A DNA stretch of 14,994 bases, from positions 1-14,994 of the forward strand of contig JALSLS010000278.1 of assembly GCA_026988195.1 (NCBI GenBank), in the 5' to 3' direction. A program made the position numbers and the translations under genes. Positions 7,039 through 13,341 of this stretch are shown here, in pieces (within the stretch, counting starts at the first letter, position 1; the number at the start of each line of letters is the position of its first letter). The stretch comes from Methylomonas sp. Lineage in GTDB: Bacteria > Pseudomonadota > Gammaproteobacteria > Methylococcales > Methylomonadaceae. Under the pieces are notes generated by a model. It ran no database searches and was not told the DNA's origin. It saw nothing but the letters and a program-made list of their open reading frames with translations.

Positions 7039-7314
7039 ATGAAACATTTGAAGATGATGAAGAGAAAACAACTTGGTCAAGGGATGACAGAGTATATTGT
7101 TATTGTTGCACTAATAGCTGTCGCAGCAATTGGAGCATATAGCTTCTTTGGTGAGACTGTCCGTCATCAGGTTGCTGGACTGGCTCAGGAGATATCAGGT
7201 ACTACAAATACTGAAACAGCTGTTGCTCAAACGACTGCTGATACGGATGCTGCAGGTTCAGCAGCCGTAGCTGCTGATATGGGTACTTTCTCTGATGCTG
7301 CAAAAGCTAAGTAA
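7039..7314 (+). CDS. flp: Flp-type major pilin prepilin
   Basis: The 91-aa prepilin has a basic leader (residues 1-13, ending KRKQLG) and an exact Flp processing motif, Gly13 followed by QGMT, Glu18 and Tyr19. Cleavage after Gly13 would leave a mature pilin of about 78 aa with Glu at +5. The hydrophobic assembly helix is YIVIVALIAVAAIGAYSFFG (19-38). It is followed by a short amphipathic part (ETVRHQVAGLAQEISG) and an Ala/Thr/Asp-rich tail (about 55-91) that is probably exposed on the fibre. The gene has a strong GGAG ribosome-binding site and is followed by an intrinsic terminator-like hairpin, so it is probably expressed far above the downstream assembly genes. The processing enzyme (CpaA/TadV type) is not encoded in this window. 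Confidence 0.93.
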   Translation: MKHLKMMKRKQLGQGMTEYIVIVALIAVAAIGAYSFFGETVRHQVAGLAQEISGTTNTETAVAQTTADTDAAGSAAVAADMGTFSDAAKAK

Positions 7315-7329
7315 TATTGTTGCTGTTAT

Positions 7330-7363
7330 CAGATGTGATTTTTCATATGGGAAATCACATCTG
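7330..7363 (+). terminator. Intrinsic terminator or attenuator after flp
   Basis: A perfect 12-bp stem (CAGATGTGATTT, 7330-7341, pairing with AAATCACATCTG, 7352-7363) encloses a 10-nt loop. It is followed by a T-rich stretch (GTTTTCACCTTTT). The hairpin sits 16 nt after the pilin stop codon and 64 nt before the next gene. Partial read-through would supply the assembly genes while keeping pilin mRNA abundant and 3'-protected. The imperfect T tract favours attenuation over full termination. Confidence 0.75.
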
Positions 7364-7427
7364 GTTTTCACCTTTTAGCTCTTGTCCTATATTTATTAAA
7401 TAAGGACTTAGGATACGTTGGTTTACT

Positions 7428-8888
7428 ATGAGTCCTAACAAAGCATTCTATACTTTAGGGAATATTCATTCAAAGCATAATAAGGGATACGTAACCGTTT
7501 TAACCTTAGTGCTTTTTTCTGTTTTAAGCCTTTCCCTTCTTGCTATGTTTAATAGCGGGCAAGTCGTTACACATAAACTAAAATTACAAAATGCTGTTGA
7601 TGCTGCCGCATATAGCTCAGCAGGAATCGTTTCTAGAGAATTAAATTACATGGCTTATACAAACAGGGCCATGATTGCTAATCAAATAGCAGTAGGGCAA
7701 ATGGTTGGCATGGTATCTTGGAATAAAATGATGGTACATGCCTCTTCTGGGGGTCTTAGCGCTGCAGTAGCTCGTTTTCCATTGGCTAATGCTTTAATTG
7801 GTTGGGCATTACCATACATGAGTGTATCAGCTGCTCTTGCTGAAAGCGCCATCTCATTGTTTTTAAATACAACGAATGCTATTCCAATGACAAACCGTGT
7901 AATTCAAGCATTATCTGAGTCTCAATGGCTTGTTCATAAAGCAACACAAGGCCTAGTTCTTACCACCTATAGAGCTGTTTTAACAGATAATGACCCAGAT
8001 GCTGTAATGGCTGCCTTAGGTGGGGCAAGCTTACTGACAAAGTATCAAAACGAAGTTGAAAATTTCGTTCATCGAACGGAAAAAGCAAAGTACGGAAGTT
8101 CGGATTTAGGGAGTTACAGAAAATTTGCCACCGTGGTTAAAAATTCGCGAGACGATTTTACCAAAAGGCGCACTTATGAATGGCTGAGTAAAAGTATTTT
8201 AAATAACATTGTTCATAGGGGGAGTATCAGAAAAAAAGGGGGAAGTGATTTTGATGAGAAGCGAGAAGGCAATAAGTACGTATGGGAATGGAGTGCTATG
8301 GATACGGTAAGCCTCTGGGAACAGTACTTCAATCCATTAAAATGGAGATGGTCAAGCATGGCAGAGACTTGGCCCCCAATAGGCTGGGGAGCGGCCCATA
8401 CATCAAATAAACCAGGTCGCTATAATAGCTATGATTCATTGAAAAAGTGGGGTTCCGCAAGAGTAAATACGATATCAAGTGCTCTTGCCGACGCTTCTTA
8501 TGGGGCCAACAGGCTTGGATCCACTAGCGGCTTACAACGCTTTTATCACATCAACGATGCCACTAAAAATCCAACACCTCCTGCCTTTATAGCTGTGGCA
8601 GCAAAGGATGCTGGAAGTGTAAAAACATGGAAAGAAGTCGTTGAAGATAGCGGGGGGTCTGTAAGTAAAAGTTTAGATATTGAAGAGAAAGGCAATTTAT
8701 TGTCCAGTAAAATGTACGTACTTGCTAAGTCAGAACCATACTTTTCACGCTCTCACGATTTACCAAGCTTTAGAAGGGCAGATTCTAATATCGAATATGG
8801 AAATCTATTTAATCCTTATTGGCAACCGCGACTAGTGCCATTGACACCTACTGAAAAAGCCACTGTTCTTATGATGCTACCAAAATAA
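7428..8888 (+). CDS. TadG-like pilus assembly protein (N-terminal Tad domain)
   Basis: The 486-aa product begins with a polar leader and a single membrane helix (KGYVTVLTLVLFSVLSLSLL, about 19-38). It is followed by the TadG-family hallmark in which the hydrophobic helix runs into THKLKLQNAVDAAAYSSAG (48-66). The next part, ELNYMAYTNRAMIANQIAVG, and the long soluble periplasmic remainder have no catalytic motif I can see. TadG-type proteins are thought to anchor or initiate the pilus in the inner membrane. The nearest Shine-Dalgarno (AGGA, 7410-7413) is 14 nt from the ATG, unusually far, so initiation may be weak. No better in-frame start is available. The stop is separated by a single base from the next gene. 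No von Willebrand A-type metal site (DxSxS) was seen, so this is a variant lacking that domain. Confidence 0.8.
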   Translation: MSPNKAFYTLGNIHSKHNKGYVTVLTLVLFSVLSLSLLAMFNSGQVVTHKLKLQNAVDAAAYSSAGIVSRELNYMAYTNRAMIANQIAVGQMVGMVSWNKMMVHASSGGLSAAVARFPLANALIGWALPYMSVSAALAESAISLFLNTTNAIPMTNRVIQALSESQWLVHKATQGLVLTTYRAVLTDNDPDAVMAALGGASLLTKYQNEVENFVHRTEKAKYGSSDLGSYRKFATVVKNSRDDFTKRRTYEWLSKSILNNIVHRGSIRKKGGSDFDEKREGNKYVWEWSAMDTVSLWEQYFNPLKWRWSSMAETWPPIGWGAAHTSNKPGRYNSYDSLKKWGSARVNTISSALADASYGANRLGSTSGLQRFYHINDATKNPTPPAFIAVAAKDAGSVKTWKEVVEDSGGSVSKSLDIEEKGNLLSSKMYVLAKSEPYFSRSHDLPSFRRADSNIEYGNLFNPYWQPRLVPLTPTEKATVLMMLPK

Positions 8889-8889
8889 A

Positions 8890-9771
8890 ATGAAAAAAAT
8901 AGAACTACAAAAAGGTGCTGTATGGGTTGAATTTCTTGTGGCGTCAAGCACTGTGCTTTTAAGTATGTTTTTTTTAATTCCAATGCTGGCTAAATATACT
9001 GATATTAGGCATTCAACTGAGCAAGCTGCAAGGTATTCTGCATGGGAGAGAACCGTCTGGCATGGTCCAGTCGGCGAATATAATAAAAGCACTGAAAATA
9101 AAAGTAGTCTTGAACTTGAGAATGAAATTAACCATCGTGTTTTAGGTAGCGGAGGTTCATTAATTTATAACACCCAAGGAAGTGTCGCAGAATTAGCTAA
9201 TTTGCAATTAGAATCTTTTCATAACTTTAATAATTTAAGCAGTTCAAAATATGAAGTTCTATTCAATAGTAATTCAGCAGGGGGGCATAAATATTTTTCT
9301 TTGGATAAAGATAGTGCAGGCGTCACCCCTGGAGGAACTGCTTTATTACGTGGTACTTTAGATAGTCTGTTCCCATCTAGATTAGCCCCACTAAGAGGAG
9401 GGGTGCCTGTTGAAAAAAAAGGTTACTATACAGATGAAGTGAGCATTAAAGCAAAAGTGCCTGCATGGATTACTTCTTTTAATAATGCCTTTCCAGGTGG
9501 AGTGTTAAAATTTTCTGCATCTAATTCAATCTTGGTGGATGGCTGGGGAGCTGGAGGAGTGCAAGATAATAAGGATAAAGTAAATGCAATGAGGCCTGTA
9601 ACTCACGACCTGTTTAGTGGGGTGGTGAAAAGTATTAATGTTTTTTATGCGCCTTACCCGTGGTTCACTAAGGAGGAGCTGAGTACGATTGATGTGGAAA
9701 AGGTTGATGTTGACCAATTACTTGAAGGTGAAGACCCTACTAACCCTGATAGTCATCTAGGAGTGTATTGA
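8890..9771 (+). CDS. TadE-like minor pseudopilin
   Basis: The 293-aa prepilin-like protein has a nine-residue leader (MKKIELQKG), then AVWVEF, placing Glu14 at +5 from the Gly9 cleavage site. This is the TadE-type signature (G-X4-E-F) read by the Tad prepilin peptidase. One hydrophobic helix (about 10-33) is followed by a periplasmic domain of about 255 aa, with STEQAARYSAWERTVW next to the helix, as seen in TadE-family minor pilins. The tail is acidic. It starts one base after the preceding stop without its own clear ribosome-binding site, so it is likely translationally coupled. Its stop overlaps the following ATG (TGATG). It is longer than a classical TadE (about 150-200 aa). A minor subunit at the pilus tip or base is the likely role. 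Confidence 0.78.
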   Translation: MKKIELQKGAVWVEFLVASSTVLLSMFFLIPMLAKYTDIRHSTEQAARYSAWERTVWHGPVGEYNKSTENKSSLELENEINHRVLGSGGSLIYNTQGSVAELANLQLESFHNFNNLSSSKYEVLFNSNSAGGHKYFSLDKDSAGVTPGGTALLRGTLDSLFPSRLAPLRGGVPVEKKGYYTDEVSIKAKVPAWITSFNNAFPGGVLKFSASNSILVDGWGAGGVQDNKDKVNAMRPVTHDLFSGVVKSINVFYAPYPWFTKEELSTIDVEKVDVDQLLEGEDPTNPDSHLGVY

Positions 9772-10514
9772 TGCACACTTACTCCTTGAAAAAAATATTT
9801 AGGAATATTAGCAGCGTACTACTTTGTGTAAGCTTCCTTTTGATAAATATTGAACTTTCAGCTAAACCACTACCTGATATTAAAATACCCTCTTTTATAA
9901 AAGTGAATGAAATTCAAGGAGGGATAAATTTAGGTGGATTCACTGTTAAAACATTTGTTTTTAATTCATCTAAAGGAAATAAAGAAATTGCTCTTTTTTA
10001 TAATAAATTATGGGAAAACCAATTAAAAACCATTGAAACAAAACAATGGATTTATCATTCTTATTTTGATGGTAGGTACTTATTTTCCATACAGGTTAAA
10101 AATGAGAAAAATAGTTTCTTTTCTAAAAAAATTAGTACTAGTGGAATTATTGGTATTAGTGAGCCTGGTGCAGTCAAAGAGAAGAAGCCATTAAAAAAAG
10201 AGTTATTTTACCCTCTTTTGCCAAGTACGAAAATATTAACCGATATTTCTTCTATTGACTTAGGGAAAAAGAGCCGTACAACTGTGTTTGATAGCGCGGG
10301 AAGTGTTATGCAAAACCTAAGTCATTATAAGCATCACTTTGAAACAAAAGGGTGGAAAGAAGTATTAAATAAAATGTCCTTTGGCATGGCAAAAGAGCTA
10401 GGGAGTAGCACTTTAATTATGCAAAAAGGAATCAGTGAGTTGATAATTTCGTTTATTCCTGATGAAAAGGGGCGTATAAAAATTGTTTCGGTGTTGGTGA
10501 AAAATGCGAAATAA
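9771..10514 (+). CDS. Exported protein with apparent internal duplication, Tad-operon member of unknown function
   Basis: The ATG at 9771 overlaps the preceding stop codon by one base and is preferred over the in-frame TTG at 9768. The 247-aa product has a signal peptide (residues 1-31, ending IELSA/KP) and a basic, soluble mature part. Two halves look related. Residues about 36-110 and 148-243 each contain a Pro-Ser-x-Lys start, then LG, then a T-x-V-F-(N/D)-S strand, a helix with a Tyr-Asn/Lys-rich pattern (FYNKLW versus HYKHHF) and a final strand pair. The second half has the familiar Y-x(8)-GW arrangement of small periplasmic domains. I do not recognise the family. Placement between a pseudopilin and a second pilin suggests a periplasmic accessory or chaperone-like role in pilus assembly. 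The 3' end overlaps the next gene by 11 nt. Confidence 0.75.
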   Translation: MHTYSLKKIFRNISSVLLCVSFLLINIELSAKPLPDIKIPSFIKVNEIQGGINLGGFTVKTFVFNSSKGNKEIALFYNKLWENQLKTIETKQWIYHSYFDGRYLFSIQVKNEKNSFFSKKISTSGIIGISEPGAVKEKKPLKKELFYPLLPSTKILTDISSIDLGKKSRTTVFDSAGSVMQNLSHYKHHFETKGWKEVLNKMSFGMAKELGSSTLIMQKGISELIISFIPDEKGRIKIVSVLVKNAK

Positions 10515-10710
10515 AGACCCAAATAAGATAAGACTTAAACATAAAATTCAGGGCGCATCGATGGTTGAGTATGTGCTGGGTTTATCTTTGTTAGTTATCG
10601 CGCTTACTGTGGTCCCCGTTGCTAATGGATTAAGTGCCGTTGAGCTTCTTGAACTTGCTCTAAAGTCAGAATATACGGCATATTCAAAATCTATTGCGAG
10701 TCCAAGATAG
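10504..10710 (+). CDS. Second short Flp-like pilin/pseudopilin
   Basis: The 68-aa product has a long basic leader (residues 1-17, ending KHKIQG) and then ASMVEYVLGLSLLVIALTVVP. This matches the Flp processing motif G-X4-E-Y exactly (Gly17, Glu22, Tyr23). The mature peptide would be about 51 aa: one hydrophobic helix with a short tail, near the minimum size for Flp pilins. The coding region starts inside the previous gene (11-nt overlap), which points to coupled translation and low copy number compared with the major pilin at 7039. It is probably a minor pilin or an assembly-initiating subunit. The sequence is clearly different from the major Flp (no Ala/Thr-rich tail), so it is not a recent duplicate. 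Confidence 0.78.
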   Translation: MRNKDPNKIRLKHKIQGASMVEYVLGLSLLVIALTVVPVANGLSAVELLELALKSEYTAYSKSIASPR

Positions 10711-10727
10711 TTAGTTTATATCCAAGT

Positions 10728-10736
10728 TGTTATAAT
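10728..10736 (+). promoter_or_regulatory. Possible internal promoter with extended -10 element upstream of cpaB
   Basis: TGT followed directly by a perfect TATAAT forms a TGnTATAAT extended -10 element, which can work with a poor -35. Only TAGTTA-like bases are present at the -35 position. The start would fall near 10743, leaving a short leader that contains the cpaB ribosome-binding site. Confidence 0.35.
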
Positions 10737-10754
10737 ACTTTTCACCTGAAACTT

Positions 10755-10759
10755 AAGGA
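10755..10759 (+). promoter_or_regulatory. Ribosome-binding site deciding a GTG start for cpaB
   Basis: AAGGA ends 6 nt before the GTG at 10766. No in-frame ATG is better placed before the membrane helix. Confidence 0.65.
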
Positions 10760-10765
10760 AAAATT

Positions 10766-11755
10766 GTGCGAAAAAAATCGAATTTATGGTTAATGTTAAT
10801 TGTGGCTCTCATTTTAGGTGGGGCTACTTTCTTCTTAACACAAACTTATTTAGAGAATAAAGAAAAAGAAATTCAAGGTGCCTATACACCCGATGTTGCC
10901 AAAACTACACAAGTATTAGTAGCAATTGGAAACATAAATAAAGGAGATATACTTAAGGGGCCAATGGTGGCTCCTGTCGAATATCCCTCCGAATTTGTGA
11001 GTGATGGCGCAATAACGCCAGCAACTGCCGCGAGCTATTTCGGGCAAGTCTCAAATATACCCATGAAACGCGGTCAAGTTATTTACAGTTCAAATCTTGG
11101 TGGTGATGCGGTTGATCGATTTTCAGACTTGTTAAAAGACGGAGGTACCGCTGTAACACTTGAAGTTGACGCAAAGAAAAGTAACTCTCATATGCTCATT
11201 CCAGGCGACTTTGTTGATATATTGGTACTTGCTGAAAAATCAAAAATCACACCACTTTCCTTTGAAGATATTGCTAAAGGTAAAAACCAGGGTAAAAGTA
11301 AAATGCTTGTTCCTTTGCTTGCAAAAATTAAAGTTCTCTCTGTTGATAGGAATCCCTTGGTGGCACAAGACGAAGAATATCGTATCCCAGTGGACAAAGA
11401 AGGGAAAATACCAACGTATAGTTATGTTACGGTAGGTGTGCCTCTCAATGACGCTACTAAACTGGCTTTGGCTCAAGACTTAGGTGAAATTGTCTTCTTT
11501 TTAAGAAATTCGAAAGATAGAAGGCAAGTTAAGGTTAGAACCTTGGATGGCTTATTTGCAGTTTACAATAAAACGGAAAAACCTAAAGATAGCTATGAAT
11601 ACTACTCTCCAAGTTCTCGTCTCTTGTTGACCCCTGTTACTAAGAAACAAAAGGAGAATACAGGGAGCAGGATAATCCAGTCCCCAGCACTTACATTTGA
11701 TAAAAATACTTATCCACGAATTGTTGAGCCTTCAGATAAGAAAGCCAGTATGTAG
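10766..11755 (+). CDS. cpaB: Flp pilus assembly protein CpaB/RcpC
   Basis: The 329-aa protein starts at a GTG with a well-spaced AAGGA. It has an N-terminal signal/anchor helix (about 7-27). An SAF-like domain follows (about 48-115; TQVLVAIGNINKGDIL and SNIPMKRGQVIYSSNL are the typical beta-clip landmarks). The RcpC-type domain contains the family motif IPGDFVDILVLAE (145-157) and ends around VFFLRNSKDRRQVKV. CpaB/RcpC is a periplasmic partner of the CpaC secretin and is needed for pilus biogenesis. The C-terminal tail (about 270-329) is Lys-rich and without a recognised domain. It lies directly upstream of the secretin gene, the conserved order in Tad loci. Confidence 0.9.
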   Translation: MRKKSNLWLMLIVALILGGATFFLTQTYLENKEKEIQGAYTPDVAKTTQVLVAIGNINKGDILKGPMVAPVEYPSEFVSDGAITPATAASYFGQVSNIPMKRGQVIYSSNLGGDAVDRFSDLLKDGGTAVTLEVDAKKSNSHMLIPGDFVDILVLAEKSKITPLSFEDIAKGKNQGKSKMLVPLLAKIKVLSVDRNPLVAQDEEYRIPVDKEGKIPTYSYVTVGVPLNDATKLALAQDLGEIVFFLRNSKDRRQVKVRTLDGLFAVYNKTEKPKDSYEYYSPSSRLLLTPVTKKQKENTGSRIIQSPALTFDKNTYPRIVEPSDKKASM

Positions 11756-11819
11756 ATCACTACATTGATAACAACTATATTAGAAATACGTATGGCTTTT
11801 ATAAGTATAAATTTTAAAC

Positions 11820-11824
11820 AAGGA
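11820..11824 (+). promoter_or_regulatory. Ribosome-binding site deciding a GTG start for the secretin gene
   Basis: AAGGA with a 9-nt spacer precedes GTG at 11834. The two upstream in-frame candidates (TTG 11765, ATG 11792) have no Shine-Dalgarno sequence and would add a polar extension before the signal peptide. Confidence 0.65.
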
Positions 11825-11833
11825 AATATAATA

Positions 11834-13339
11834 GTGATTAATATTAAGCATATTATCAACACATTCATTGTGTTTTTATTAATAGTGGTTAACAGTCTCG
11901 TATCGGCAGATACCAGAATGAACTTGTACGTAGGGCAAGTAAAACCTATAAGAGTTGGTGAAGTATCTCGCGTTGCTGTTGGGCAAGATAAAGTATTGCA
12001 AACTATAGTACTAGATAATGGCAGGATTCTATTCATTCCAACTGCTGAGGGTGAGACTGATGTTAAAATATGGTTGAAAAATGGAACATATCGTGGTTTT
12101 AAATTTAATATTTTAGCTGCTAATATGGGGGGAAGAAAAGTGATTGCTCAATCACTTCTACGGACATTCCCCGGTCTTAGAGTTACAGCCATTGATAAAC
12201 ATATAATTGTTGAAGGGAAGATTTCGCCCGTAGATCAAAAAATTTACCAGTCAGTAATAGGAAAAATAGATAATGTTATTTCATTAGTAAATCCTAATAA
12301 ATTTAATATATATCAGACGAAGCAATTATTAAACGCCTTTGGTGTAGAAGCTATTCAAATCAAAAAAGCGGGTAAACGTCTTATTGTAGGGGGAGAAATT
12401 GATCCAACAAATCTTAAAGCGTTAGAGGCTGTAATATCAAAAATACCTAATATATCCTCTTTAATTAAACCACAGAAGTTTGTAAAAGAACGGATGGTTA
12501 GACTTAAAGTCAGGGTGGTAGAAATAGATGCAAACTATGGACGTCAATTAGGTATAAAGTGGGATGATGATGCAGCGGGGCCTATCTTTAGTCTTGCTAC
12601 TCCTTTAATTAGTAATAATACCTTTGGCGTAGTACCTACTCCTGATTCGGTTGGAGGTGTAGACTTTGTTGATATCCTTCAACGAACACCTAATAAATCT
12701 TTAACGGATCTACGTTTTACTACAAGTATTTTCTCAAGGTTAAACTTTCTAGAAACTAATGGTAAGGCCAGCACATTAGCTCAACCAGAGCTTCTTGCTA
12801 GAAGTGGTTCAGAGGCAAACTTTAGTGTTGGTGGTGAGCTTCCAATAGTATTTACTAATAGCGATGGCCCCCAAGTAGTGTTTAAGCCCTATGGCGTAAG
12901 TGTGAAAATGACCCCATTGGTAAATAGAAAAAACGAAATTGTTTTAAAACTTAAAGCAGAAGTTAGTTCTGTCGATAAAACAAATACAGTTTTAAATGTA
13001 CCAGGTTTAAAAACAACGAATGCCTCAACAACAATCAATGCTTACGATGGCCGAACTATTGCGATTGCTGGCTTGTTAAATGTTACTAAAGGAAATGATA
13101 ATGCTAAAATCCCATACTTAGGAGGTTTACCAATTATTGGTAACTTTTTTAAAACAAGAGGGAAAACTTTTTCCAAAAGAGAACTGGTATTTTTAATTAC
13201 TCCACAACTGGTAACACCTAAAAATGAAAATAATGTCTCTTTGAAATTAAGAGAAGAGATTAAACGTTTAGAATCATTTCAAGTACCTTTGGATCGTGAT
13301 GTTCAAGGATCTTCTTTTGTTACAGATATTTTGGAATAA
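11834..13339 (+). CDS. cpaC: Tad outer-membrane secretin CpaC/RcpA
   Basis: From the GTG at 11834 the product is 501 aa with a clean signal peptide (residues 1-25, ending NSLVSA/DT). An N-terminal pilus/N0-like domain (about 27-95) is followed by two BON-like repeats (about 107-152 and 167-212; IIVEGKISP and LIVGGEIDP are matching strands). The secretin core (about 223-460) has VRLKVRVVEIDANYGRQLG, GKASTLAQPELLARSG, FSVGGELPI and IPYLGGLPIIGNFF, all diagnostic of the type II/IV secretin superfamily and CpaC subgroup. The C-terminal tail (about 461-501) is charged. The protein forms the outer-membrane channel for the Flp pilus. Longer annotations using ATG 11792 are possible but would bury the signal peptide behind about 14 extra residues. 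Confidence 0.93.
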   Translation: MINIKHIINTFIVFLLIVVNSLVSADTRMNLYVGQVKPIRVGEVSRVAVGQDKVLQTIVLDNGRILFIPTAEGETDVKIWLKNGTYRGFKFNILAANMGGRKVIAQSLLRTFPGLRVTAIDKHIIVEGKISPVDQKIYQSVIGKIDNVISLVNPNKFNIYQTKQLLNAFGVEAIQIKKAGKRLIVGGEIDPTNLKALEAVISKIPNISSLIKPQKFVKERMVRLKVRVVEIDANYGRQLGIKWDDDAAGPIFSLATPLISNNTFGVVPTPDSVGGVDFVDILQRTPNKSLTDLRFTTSIFSRLNFLETNGKASTLAQPELLARSGSEANFSVGGELPIVFTNSDGPQVVFKPYGVSVKMTPLVNRKNEIVLKLKAEVSSVDKTNTVLNVPGLKTTNASTTINAYDGRTIAIAGLLNVTKGNDNAKIPYLGGLPIIGNFFKTRGKTFSKRELVFLITPQLVTPKNENNVSLKLREEIKRLESFQVPLDRDVQGSSFVTDILE

Positions 13340-13341
13340 TT

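Noticed and set aside
11710..12036. Minus-strand ORF of 108 codons
   Set aside because: It overlaps the end of cpaB and the start of the secretin gene, both recognised families. The ORF has no family signal or ribosome-binding site and is an AT-rich shadow.
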